The notes under the pieces are model-generated. The model saw only the letters and a list, made by a program, of their open reading frames with translations. It was not told the DNA's origin and did no database searches. This document shows, piece by piece, positions 47,946-58,368 of a DNA stretch of 64,000 nucleotides (position 1 is its first letter; each line of letters begins with the position of its first letter). The position numbers and the translations under genes are program-made. Source of the DNA: Orbilia blumenaviensis (lineage: Eukaryota > Ascomycota > Orbiliomycetes > Orbiliales > Orbiliaceae); the NCBI GenBank assembly GCA_036872755.1, contig JAVHNS010000011.1:992001-1056000 (forward strand). Reading direction: 5' to 3'.

Positions 47946-49436
47946 ATGGATTCATTCGAAGCAAATACCAATTCAATTTCATCCAATTCAATTTCGTCCA
48001 ATCCTAACTCAGCACAAATCCAGAAAGCCGCGGAGTTGTGTATTCCAGAATTACCTCTACAAAATCTTGAGGGATCTCCACAATCCATCGATACTGTCAG
48101 CCTCCCCACTACCACCTCCACCACCACTTCGGACACAATTACTCCAGTTCCAAATCTTACCATGCCTCCTCGTCGAACCAATATGGCTACTTTTTCAGCG
48201 CCTCAAAGTAGCGAGACATTCGACCAGAAAACCATAGACATATTGCAGAACGTTCCAATACGCAGCGTTTGGATGGCGACTCTCAAAAGACAGGGTATCT
48301 TTTCGAGTATCAAGTTCAAGAGAACGTGGATCGACCGCCTTGAAGAGGTCGGGCTCGGAACTGTTGGTGCACTTGTGAAAGTCGGGACGGGTAGATCGAT
48401 TAGACTTCTGCACGAAAAGCTACTGCATGGTATAGGTGGGGCACCGAAATATCTCAATAGGATACAGTATTGCCGGAAGGATGTGTTCAGCATTCAAGAA
48501 AGCGATATTAAGACGGCTGTCGAACAGTATCACAGAAGGGCATCGATGGATTCACCTAAGCTCCTTGATCAGCCTTCCACTTCTGAGAGTTTAGAACGAC
48601 AATCTCAAGACCAGAACCCCGGAGGCAGCGAAAAGTCAAATACCACTTTCAACGATGTGCAACCTATGTTGGGCCAGCCGAATACAGCAGAAACGGGAGA
48701 AGCTCTCGAAGAATTGGAAGCCATCAATAGGATCTGGGGCTGCCGACGATCTACTCGAAATAATCGACCCCGGTACTCTATCGACAACGAGGTTGGATCT
48801 ACAGATGAGGATGAAGCTTATTTCATCTCTCGAAACAATGAAGCCAGCAACGCTGGCAGTCAGGCTCCCAATCAGGCCCCAGATAACGAAGAGCCCGTAG
48901 AAGATGGGCTTCTGCCAAGAAAGCGGCGGTATACTACTTCAGGAACGCAGAGGGTAAAGAGGGCCAAAACCAGCAATAAAACTTTGAGAGGGCCGAGTAA
49001 AGGAAGGGGTACCGTAAAAATCCGCAGTAATGGTAGTTCTGGGGGGAGAGGGCGGCTATCAAGCAGAAGCAACGACGTCAATAGAGCCTCAACCACTTTG
49101 GGGAAACCGTTAGGAAACCCCAAGACATCGCTGCCAACTGCGGTCACGGGCGAAAACACGACACCTTCGCTAGAACAAGGACAATCCATCCAGCCCGGCG
49201 ATACGATAAATTCTCTAGATATTCTTACAGAGTCTAGGAATTTGCTAAGTTTGGCAAAGACACATTTGGACCAGCGTAAAACTGCTGACAAGAGGGCTGC
49301 GTCATTGGAGAAAATCCGAGAAGATGAGAAAATCGAAAAATTGACACAGGAAATGAAGGAAGTCAAAGAAACGCTACAAGAGGTAATGGGCACCATGAAA
49401 TTGCTATTTGCCTTTTGTAAGGGAGAGGAGCTATGA
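47946..49436 (+). CDS. Unknown protein, paralogue C of the TIGD-module/coiled-coil family
   Basis: A single exon of 496 residues. The N-terminus is Ser/Asn-rich and low complexity. The module lies at ~97-198 (VPIRSVWMATLKRQG, KRTWIDRLEEVGL, GTVGALVKV, SIQESDIKTAV). A disordered Gln/Asn/Arg-rich middle with basic clusters (PRKRR, KRAKTSNK) follows, and the C-terminal ~70 residues are coiled coil ending in LFAFCKGEEL. Together with the gene at 45037 this forms a head-to-tail pair with matching ends, consistent with duplication followed by rapid divergence in between. No enzymatic motif is visible and the function is unknown. Confidence 0.75.
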   Translation: MDSFEANTNSISSNSISSNPNSAQIQKAAELCIPELPLQNLEGSPQSIDTVSLPTTTSTTTSDTITPVPNLTMPPRRTNMATFSAPQSSETFDQKTIDILQNVPIRSVWMATLKRQGIFSSIKFKRTWIDRLEEVGLGTVGALVKVGTGRSIRLLHEKLLHGIGGAPKYLNRIQYCRKDVFSIQESDIKTAVEQYHRRASMDSPKLLDQPSTSESLERQSQDQNPGGSEKSNTTFNDVQPMLGQPNTAETGEALEELEAINRIWGCRRSTRNNRPRYSIDNEVGSTDEDEAYFISRNNEASNAGSQAPNQAPDNEEPVEDGLLPRKRRYTTSGTQRVKRAKTSNKTLRGPSKGRGTVKIRSNGSSGGRGRLSSRSNDVNRASTTLGKPLGNPKTSLPTAVTGENTTPSLEQGQSIQPGDTINSLDILTESRNLLSLAKTHLDQRKTADKRAASLEKIREDEKIEKLTQEMKEVKETLQEVMGTMKLLFAFCKGEEL

Positions 49437-50480
49437 GACTGAGAGGTAAAAGACATCGAAGGAACTGGGGTTGAAACGTTTTTTGGGCTGCTATACGGAC
49501 ATTCTTCAAGGCTTTAGGATTATGGAAGGTATAATTGCTGGGTTTCAATTGATGGGCGGTTTTCTTTTTCTTCCCCCATAAGAGCTATGGGCGACTCAAA
49601 GTACAGGAATGTTTCTTCAATAAAAAAAAAAAGGAAAAGAAAAAAAATGAAGCATGTTCAGTTTTACAATATATCCATCGAAACTAAGATTATTATTAAC
49701 TATACAGAATTAAACGCCGTGCAGGAAGTTTGCAGCATGATAGTGCTAGTACATGTCAAGAATCCTACTGGTGGTAGTATTAATTGATGCCATTCGCCCT
49801 TAATTGCCTACAGGTATTACGCTAAAATTCCTAATTAGTCAGTCTAATTAGTCAGTCGAGTCTCTCGTGTAGATGAGGATATATTATCGGGATCCATAGG
49901 ATTGAGGTTGTACAGATCCATGATCCCGGTGACCACCTTAACCATGGTATTAAATTAATTGGCTGCAGCTAAATCGTTGAAGGATAAACCAATCGCTGAA
50001 TTGGAAGTCTTAAGTACCTACCTAGGTAGTTAATAAAATATGAAGCTAAGGTTACACAGCGTGTAAAACCATGTATGCCGGATCCGGACCGATATCGATT
50101 CGAATACGTGTTACGTGTTAATACATTTAAATTAAACACTTTGATGCAGTATTGAAGACATGTGGTAAACCTAAGAAGTAGATCAGTAGGAATCATTAAC
50201 CAAATAGATCATATATCCTCAGTTAGGCTCAGCTGGCTGAAGTTATCCAGGTGTACCTACCTACCTACCTAGGTATATATTGATGATTTTAGCAGGCGCT
50301 GAGTTGCCCAGGTAATCTCTATGTTGACCTCCCTAGTTTGATTCAGGGTTCCACAAAAACTCCACCTCAACTTCTTACCACCACCACGACATAAGTCGAC
50401 TTCAGGCTTTCTCATCCTCGGTTTCTACCTTTTCTTATGTTCATATTGCTTTCCGGGTTCTTAGATCACCGTATTCAAGA
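49437..50480. other. Spacer between paralogues C and D
   Basis: AT-rich DNA with TAGG/TACC tetranucleotide runs (50010-50025, 50251-50275), an A-rich tract near 49620-49648 and no supportable gene. Confidence 0.4.
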
Positions 50481-52767
50481 ATGTCAGACGACCAAGGAGG
50501 CTCCGGCAGCTCTGATAGGCCGCTGATGGATACCTGGCGTGAAGAGAAGGAAACCAAGGCTGGCAAGCGGCAAGACAAATCCACTAGTGGCCAAGATTTC
50601 ATTCAGCTCCCATACCCTGTTCAGCATGGGGTTGAGTTTCTGAGGCTTGTTGCGAAGCTGAAACCGTTTGCTCCGATTGATTGCTTTATCCGTAGGATAA
50701 GGTGGGATATGGTTTCGGATTCTCTCCATCGTAAAGGTATATTCCACGAGCAGGATGGCAGGGCCCTGGAGGCAGGTATGAAGTACATGCTTTATAAGTG
50801 GGATGTATGTTACTATCTTTGAATCTATTAACATATACGTTATCCATATAACTATAGCGGCTTAGACTGATAATGCTATCTAATTATATAGGATAACTTT
50901 TCGATGATGTGCGAATGCAAGATTAAGGCCCCTTACGTCCGCGAAAGAATCAAACCCACCGTGAAGCAGATCAGGGAGTTCAAATCATTACTAAAGGTTA
51001 TCTTAAAGGAATGGGATGTTTTTGAACAAAAAAGAGAAATCGGAAAACTGGGGTACAGCCAAATTGAGCACCTCAATCACGGGAAAGCGGCGTATGCTAC
51101 GGCGGCTGCACGAAAGTCCCTCTCTATTATGCGGTCTGAGGGGCTAAAACGGCTTCACCCAACGCCGGTATATGCTGGTAAGCTGCACCATCGCGTGGTA
51201 GCTAAGCACATGCTGATTTGCGTTTTCGATCGAACCAGAGGACCTGGTGTTGAACAAGGAGATTCCAGCTCAGGTCAACGATATTAGGATTGACTTCTTA
51301 TACCATTTAAGGTATAAAAAAGGGTGCCGACCACGGTGGCTGACCTTTCTAGAACGAAGTGGGATTGTGACAATTGGGGATATTGGTGGCTGGGGCCCGA
51401 ATACGACATACCCCTATGCCTTCCACAGGAGGCTTATCGAGGCTCTCAACAAGCATGAGTTGTTCAAGGATAATATGGATATAAAGGAAACGATTGGAAA
51501 TATTGGATGGACAGATATAGAGTCTATCTTAACGGATCAGTTACCGGGAGCATTCCAAGCGAAAACAGAGCAGCCGAGATCTCAGAAGAATGCGGCTCCA
51601 AAGCACATCAAGCACACCAAGCCAGATTCGCTAAAGTGTTTAAACCATGTTGATTCGATTAGAGCCTCGGCACCAAAGGTCAGACCCGCGAATCCAAATC
51701 CGACTTCTCGAAAGCCAGCACAACCCCGGCCTCAGTACCCTGATGACATGTCCATCGAGGATATATGGTCCCAGGTGCTCCGAAGAACGCCCTCAAAACC
51801 AGAGTGGCTGTTAAAATTGAATGAAAACAATATCAATACCATTGGTGACCTTGGCGGTTGGGATTGGAAGGATAGGGCTACGAAACTACAGCAAAATATA
51901 AAAGACGTGCTTAGGATAGACCCTCAGACGGAATGGAACGCATCGTGGGAATCAGAAATCAATTCCTTGTCCTACAATGATTTAAAAAATGCTTTAGCTG
52001 AATGGAAGCAGTCATCCTCCCAGGACGACCTGCAGGGGCGGGAGAAGGTCACGATACCCAACGGTGCTCAAAACAGAAAACGAAAGTCAAGAGTTGAAAA
52101 GTTGGATAACTCAACGCCATCTACACAGCTGCAGCTTTCCGATTCGGATGACGAGGGGGGCCCGGGAGAAGTAGAGGGAGGCTCCCAGCCTCCATCGTTG
52201 CCGAACCCGACTCGTCTTCGAAGAGGCGGATCAAAATGGCGAAAATGCCGCTCAGAAGCTGGTATCTATCGCGGTTTCAAGACATCAGGGAACAACGAAA
52301 CTATCCCCGAGCCCGATGAGGGCCCTGTATCTAAGGTGCGAAAGTTACAAGTCACCGATATCTTACATTCCACACTTAATACCGACACCAGGATGGCACT
52401 TACTACGGCAACTATATTGCCCTCTCAAGTTACAGATGACCCGAAGCCCTCACCTACGGGAGACTCATTGCAAAACGCTCAAACTCTAGAGTCGACTGGG
52501 CAGCGATTGGACCCACCGATTGTAAAGGATTCATTTGAATCTGGGTTTTTTTCTGATTACAGAGCGATCAGAAATTTGAGCTACCTGAATCGCAAAGAGC
52601 TTTGCCAATTAAAAGAATCAATGGAAAGCGGTCACGAGGAATTGAGGAATAACTTTGATGGTAGACTTCACGGGATTGAGGATCGATTAGAACAGATACT
52701 ACAACTAGTAGACCGGCCTAATAAACAAGGAGAATCTGGCCCTCGGGGCCACCAGGGAAAGGAGTAA
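50481..52767 (+). CDS. Unknown protein, paralogue D (two copies of the TIGD module)
   Basis: Three exons give 712 residues: 50481-50804, 50892-51177, 51239-52767. The N-terminal domain (LPYPVQHGVEFLRLV; exon-1 end MLYKWD) resembles that of paralogue A. The first intron falls after codon 108 in phase 0, against codon 103 phase 0 in A. Two modules follow: residues ~213-310 (RPRWLTFLERSG, TIGDIGGWG, GWTDIESIL) and ~373-463 (SIEDIWSQVL, KPEWLLKLNENN, TIGDLGGWD, SYNDLKNAL). A disordered Pro/Ser/Arg-rich region and a C-terminal helix with heptads (~655-698) end the protein. The tandem module copies are the clearest evidence that it is an independent structural unit. The function is unknown. Confidence 0.75.
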
Positions 52768-53572
52768 AAGCTATAAGCCGTAGGTTGAATCTGAAAGTGG
52801 CGGAAAAAATACACCATACTACATATGAGAAGCTTTCAAGCCTGGGGAGGGGGTTATCATCGTTACTGAGAAGGAGAAGGGCATATTCTTCCTTTCATTC
52901 GAGGACTTTTCTGCTATTCCTTTTTATTCCTTCTTCCTTTTTCATCGACCATCTTTTCCTAGTAAGCAGGTGTTGTTTCTGGATTCTGTTTGGTATTTGC
53001 TTTGAACTGGCTTAGTTCTTTTGGAATGCGCTAGTATTTTCTACCGGGAACGATTCTCTTATTTTATTCACCATAGTTAAGTTCGGGTTTTATTCATGGG
53101 CACCTATGGTATTAATCAGTACCCGAAAGTCCCAGATTTTCAATCAAGTTTTTGTTTCTTCTCCCTGTGTGCTACTGCCGACTGATAATTGGATGGTCTC
53201 CGCTGGTTGCAATTTGGTTCTAGAAAACCAAGATATATAGATGAGGTTAAATTATTGCTTTAACCATTAGCTTGACGTGAATCTGTTCTCATGACGAAAA
53301 GTGAATTCTTACAAACTGCGCGCCAGTCAGTTCGTACTGACGGCTCAATCGAGCGCTCTAGGAAGCTGTGTTGTGTGGTAGTTCCCAAACTCGAAGTCAG
53401 CCTGAAAGGGAAATTTTCGACGTCGATTCATGTTAGCTTTGACTCCAAGCCGCGCTAGAATCATGACTCCAAACCATGCGATTGATAGAACGATCCGGAC
53501 GATATATATAGAATAGACATAACTCTCCTTCTCATAGTTACTATCGTAGCTTAAAACTCGAGCTTCTCAACC
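52768..53572. other. Spacer before Thg1
   Basis: AT-rich; holds the 3' end of paralogue D and the Thg1 promoter. A 76-codon frame at 52785-53015 is Phe/Leu-rich and not accepted. Confidence 0.4.
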
Positions 53573-54658
53573 ATGGCAAATTCAAAGTAGGCTACTTCTC
53601 CAACACTAGTTTATACGCCCCCCCCGCTAACCCCTCCAGATTCGAATACGTCCGTCATTTCGAGCTCTCAAACACCACCCACCTCCTCCCAAATACCTAC
53701 ATAATAATTCGTATCGACGGTCGCTCCTTCCACCGCTTCTCCACCCTTCACTCCTTCACAAAACCCAATGATCCGCGAGCGCTCTCCCTCATGAACGCCG
53801 CCGCCGTCGCGGTCTTCCACGACCTCGGCGGCGAAGTCGTAAGCATCGCATACGGCGTTTCCGATGAATTCTCATTCGTTCTAAGAAAAGAGTGCAATCT
53901 ATTTGATCGTCGAGAGGCCAAGTTGGTTTCCACAGTCGTATCGATATTTACAGCTTATTACGTCTCTCTGTGGCCGACTTATTTCCCATCCGATCCTTTA
54001 AAAAGACCGTTGCCAACGTTTGATGGTAGAGCTGTTTGCTATCCTACTATTCAGAACGTAAGGGATTATTTATCGTGGCGGCAGGCGGATTGTCATATTA
54101 ATAATCTTTATAATACTACTTTTTGGGCGTTGATACAGCAGGGTGGGATGACGGCCCAGGAGGCGGAGAAGGAGCTTATGGGAACGCTGTCGAAGGATAA
54201 GAATGAGATTTTGTGGAGTAGGTTTGGGGTTAATTATAATAATGAGGAGGAGATGTTTAGGAAGGGGAGTGTGGTTTATAGAAATGTAAGTGTGGTCTTT
54301 CCGTTCACCCTGTCTTTTTTTGGAACGCAAATGGTTTTGGTGAAAGACACTAATAATTTGGAAAAAGTATGGTGCTGTACCGGAGTCTTCGGTGGATGAT
54401 AAGGCGGAAGAAAAAGAAGACGGACCAGGACAGATAAGCTCGGCTACTGAAGCTTCTTCACAACCAGCGGTATCACCGGCAGAAGCCCAAAAGGGCAAAT
54501 CAAGGTCGCAGCAAAAGCGAGAAGCTAAGAAATTAGCAAAGGCGGAAGTGGTAATAGAACATGTCGACATCATCAAAGATACTTTCTGGGATAAGCGGCC
54601 GTGGATATTGCACTGGACGCTGGGACGGCAAAACGAGTATGCTGGAACAGAACAGTGA
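53573..54658 (+). CDS. THG1: tRNA(His) guanylyltransferase Thg1
   Basis: Three exons give 316 residues: 53573-53586, 53640-54285, 54368-54658. The first exon is only 14 bases. The fold is the reversed-polymerase type: YIIIRIDGRSFHRF carries the first metal-binding aspartate (D31), GVSDEFSFVL carries the second, and the tRNA-contacting CHINNLYNTTFW segment follows. The C-terminus has a charged, disordered insertion (~221-280) and ends with the conserved IKDTFWDKRPWIL segment. Thg1 adds guanosine to the 5' end of tRNA-His in the reverse direction, an essential identity step. Intron 2 has a poor polypyrimidine tract (GGAAAAAG) but a good ACTAATA branch point. Confidence 0.92.
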
Positions 54659-55115
54659 AGTAGTGCCACCATCCATACGCTAGAGGTTTGGATGCTTTTG
54701 TCCTGATGTTCCGCCATGAATGATACCCATAAAAGGTTAATCTATACGAAACCTATGAATTTCTCACCCGGCGTCTACGGTCTCTATTCTTTTTGTGGTA
54801 GGGGAAATGACAAAAACTGTATATAGCTCAATGGCAACGAAAAAGAAAAATAAGAAAAAGATATGTATACAAGAACTAGAATCCCGCGGAGAAATTAACA
54901 AGGGGGTCTAAACCGAGATTCTAGCACGAGGAAACCTCCAAAGTGCAGGCTCCTCTTTTTTTGGTTTCTTTACAAGGAAGTTTTCTGGTTTTTGGTTGCG
55001 AAGATTTTGATATTGTCGCCAAAACTATTACAATCCAAGGGTGGGTGGTAAGATTGACAGGGCCGTTTACGAGAACATACGGGTCATGCTGCCAAAGTTG
55101 TTAGTATATTGAAAA
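54659..55115. other. Convergent intergenic region between Thg1 and beta-MPP
   Basis: The Thg1 (+) and beta-MPP (-) transcripts end here from both sides. No gene is seen. Confidence 0.5.
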
Positions 55116-56951
55116 TTACACATCAGGGGGGTTGAGGGAGGCAACGTACTCGTTTCTGATTCTCTGGTAATCGAAAAGACCCTCGACGCTACCGAACGCG
55201 CTGATGGCAATATCCTGATCCCAGATGTGCTTCTCGGCAAACTTCATGACGTCCTTGGGGGTGATGGCCCCAACGACTCTTTCAACCTCACCGGGTGTCA
55301 TACGACGACCGGTGGTGACCAGCTGTCGGCCGATATCCTCGGCGATGGCAGTGGTTCCATCAAGAGAGAGGAGGAGGGAGGCCTTAAGCTGAGCCTTTGC
55401 GCGCTCAACTTCGGATTCGTCGACCGAGGTGGCGAGACGGGTCCATTCCTACAATAATGTGTTAGAAGAATTCGTTGGAAAGCTGGCAATGGTACATACC
55501 CTCAAAGCGAAATGAACAAGGTCATCGATTTCGGTCAAGTGGTCGGTGACGAGGTAGATACCCCAGAGGCTATATTATGTCAGTATGCCGTCCTAAACCT
55601 GGGAACGTAGGTTCTATACGTACCCAGTATCGCTGTAGCTGGTGCTGAAGCTCATGAAGCTGTTGGCGAGGTGGTGTTTATGTACGAAACTGGCCAACTT
55701 GCTTCCCAAGAAAGGTGCATTTCCCATGGCCCTGTCCCAGTTTCCAATAATAGCCTGGGCAACCAAGGCAGTGAAGTAGTTGTCGTCCTTCCAGCTCACA
55801 CCCTCAACGGCAATAGCGATGTGGGCGGTTGGGTAAGCATCGTCCCTCATTCTGACCTCAGAGCCAACGAAATCTGGGGTCTCAGTTCGCGCGGATCCGA
55901 AAACAGTTGGTGTGGGCGAGCTCTTGAGGTTTCCGAAGTGCTTCTCGGCGAGCTTGACGAGCTCGCCATGATCGACACCACCAGCACCGACAAGGACCAT
56001 CCTATCGGCGGTATAGTTCTTCTTGATGTAGTCAACGAGGTCCTGGCGCTGGATGGAGAGAATGTTTTCCTTAGGTCCGAGAATTGTTCGGCCGAGAGGC
56101 TGTCCCTGGAAGGCAGTGGCGTGGAGGTGGTCGAAGACAACCTCCTCGAGCTGCTTGTCGACCTCCTCCTGTTCGCGAAGGATAACCTCACGTTCCCGCT
56201 CAATGGCGGACTCATCGAGACGAGAGTTTTGGAGGATGTCGGAGAGGATTTCGACACTCTTGGCTACGTCGTTCTTGAAGGCCTTGGCGTAGTAGACGGT
56301 GTTCTCTCGCTAAGGTTTTACATCGATATTAGGCACTGATACCCACCACACGGGGTTGGAGACGATACATACCGATGTGTATGCGTTCAAATGACCACCC
56401 ATATTCTCGATCTCAAGCTCGAGCTGGTTTTGTGTCCTGTTTTTTGTTCCCTGTGGTATCTTAGTACGGTAACCTTTACAAATAACGGACGGAGGGATAT
56501 ATTTCAAAATATACCTTGAAGGCAAGATGCTCGAGGAAGTGAGCGGTTCCATTGTTTGCATCGGTCTCAGACCTGCTTCCGGCATCGATCCAAACACCTA
56601 TAGTCCATCAGCTATGTATTCCTTCCCTTGGATAGAGTACCCGGCTCGTATATCGGACGAATGCATACCAACGGTGGCAGTCTGCTGGCCGGGATTCGAC
56701 TCTGTGGCTATCTATTTCGTTCATCAGCCATTGAATTCCATAAACACCATCATCCGATAGGTCATAAGCGATCATACCGTGAAACCATTGCTCAAGGTCG
56801 TGGTCTCGGTCTTGTTCGGGGTCCATGTGGCGGGGGTAGTGGTGGCGGGGGACGCAAAAGCCCTGGCAGTCCGGGAAGGCTTGAGAATGGACTTTGTGAG
56901 ACCGGCTCTGGGAAGGGCCAGCCGCGACAGGGCTTGACGGGTAGCGGCCAT
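55116..56951 (-). CDS. MAS1: Mitochondrial processing peptidase beta subunit
   Basis: Seven exons on the minus strand give 488 residues: 56951-56778, 56711-56669, 56597-56515, 56450-56373, 56309-55624, 55569-55500, 55448-55116. The Arg/Ala/Ser-rich start, nearly free of acidic residues, is a mitochondrial presequence. The inverted zinc motif HxxEH is at H92/E95/H96 (HFLEH), and the remote glutamate follows in the LEEVVFDHL region. The M16 middle and C-terminal regions are intact (MTPGEVERV near the end). With the alpha subunit it cleaves presequences in the matrix; in fungi it may also be the core 1 subunit of complex III. Intron 5 (54 bases) splits a glycine codon. The neighbouring gene at 57590 is divergent. 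Confidence 0.95.
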
Positions 56952-57589
56952 CACGGTCGAGGAGTGAAGACGAAGACGCGGGCTGTCGGAAGGGATTGGA
57001 GATGGTTGAGAGGGGACTGGTTGAGGTCGGAAGGAGATAATTTGCGAGGGCGGTCGTCTCAGTTAACGTTCGTTCTCGAGGTCTCAGACCGGACGACGAA
57101 AATTTGGCTAGGCACTTTTACACGACAGCGCAACGCAGAGAAGGGCAACATCAGGCGAGGGGCACCAGAGTCTACATCTTTCGGATATTATCACAGCTGC
57201 TGTTCTTGAGGAATTTCTCTAAAACTAAGCAGTATAGAGCTCCAATAGTAGAAATATTGTTCTACGAAATCCAGATATCTATCCGGTGCCTGCGCGTGGA
57301 GTTATAGCGCATAATACGAGACTTCAGGTGTCATTCTTTCACATGATATCATCGCAGTTGAATTGGCTCGCCTGTCATTGGCTGGTTTGGCCTCCCACGG
57401 TTTTTGGCCGACGAGAAATTCACAACTTCAACCTGACCGCCCGCTCGCACGACCTTCCCTCTTCCCTCGCTCCATCTCCTGTCTGCTCTCCTCCAAAAAA
57501 AACAACCACCCCCCGGCCACGGTAGATCGATAGAGAGACAGCATTATTTATATTCCATTCGGTGGTTGTTCCTGGTATTTTCTTTCACA
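56952..57589. promoter_or_regulatory. Divergent promoter of beta-MPP and the SDH anchor
   Basis: A 638-bp region between two nuclear genes for mitochondrial proteins transcribed away from each other. Two inverted CCAAT boxes lie at 57362-57366 and 57377-57381. Shared CCAAT/HAP control is plausible for respiratory genes in fungi, but this is inference from position. Confidence 0.5.
57362..57381 (-). promoter_or_regulatory. Pair of CCAAT boxes (ATTGG on the plus strand)
   Basis: ATTGG at 57362-57366 and again at 57377-57381, 15 bases apart, about 210-230 bases before the SDH anchor start. CCAAT is the core site of the HAP/CBC complex that drives respiratory genes in fungi. Function here is inferred. 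Confidence 0.45.
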
Positions 57590-58368
57590 ATGGCCTCGAC
57601 TCTTCGCTCATCTGCTGCCCGACGATTCCTTGCTGCAAAGCCCACCTCGGCAATACGGCTACTACCGCAAACCCGGGTCGCTGCCTTCCACGCTTCACAG
57701 AGGCATCAGATTCTGCCTCCCGGACCTCGTACGTGCTGCTATACCACCCAGAAGGCTGTTTAAGTGGAGATATATGGTTTCAATGGAGGAGTCTCAATAG
57801 CAAATTAGGATGATGGCTGACTTAGAGGGTTTTTTGCTTCGGCTACAGAGGTCGTCCATGGCACCGTCAATGACCCCGTCCCGGTGCCCACACCCAATGC
57901 TACGTACGTCCTTCGACTTCCCAAATTACAGATAGAAATATATCATCAACAGTGCTATGTCATGAATAAAATTGCTAATTAGATTTGAACTTCTCAGTCA
58001 CGGATCCTACCATTGGGCGTTCGAGCGAATCATCGCCCTCGGCATGATCCCGCTAACGGTTGCTCCATTCGCTGCCGGCACTGCAAATCCTGCTCTCGAT
58101 GCTGCCCTCGGCACTGCATTGGTTCTACACTCCCATATCGGTTTCGATGCTTGTGTGACAGATTATTTCCCAAAGTATGAATTCAAATCTGTAACATTTG
58201 GCCAAATCACGTGCTAATTGGGCAAATAGGCGACAATATCCTAAGACAAGATCGTTTATGGTGTGGCTATTAAGGGCATCGACTATCACTGCCGCTGTTG
58301 GGCTGTTCTCGATTCAGACAAATGATGTCGGCCTTACAGAGGGTATCAAGAAGTTCTGGAGGGCATAG
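57590..58368 (+). CDS. SDH4: Succinate dehydrogenase membrane anchor subunit (CybS/Sdh4)
   Basis: Four exons give 169 residues: 57590-57728, 57849-57903, 57998-58174, 58230-58368. The first ~45 residues are a Ser/Ala/Arg-rich mitochondrial presequence. After the mature N-terminus (VHGTVNDP) come three membrane helices. Between helices 2 and 3 is HSHIGFDACVTDYF, with the histidine expected to ligate heme b and the Asp-Tyr pair of the ubiquinone pocket. It anchors complex II to the inner membrane and links succinate oxidation to the quinone pool. Introns of 120, 94 and 55 bases join in phases 1, 2 and 2. Confidence 0.92.

Noticed and set aside
55671..56339. 222-codon plus-strand frame opposite beta-MPP
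   Set aside because: Antisense shadow of the conserved beta-MPP exon 5.
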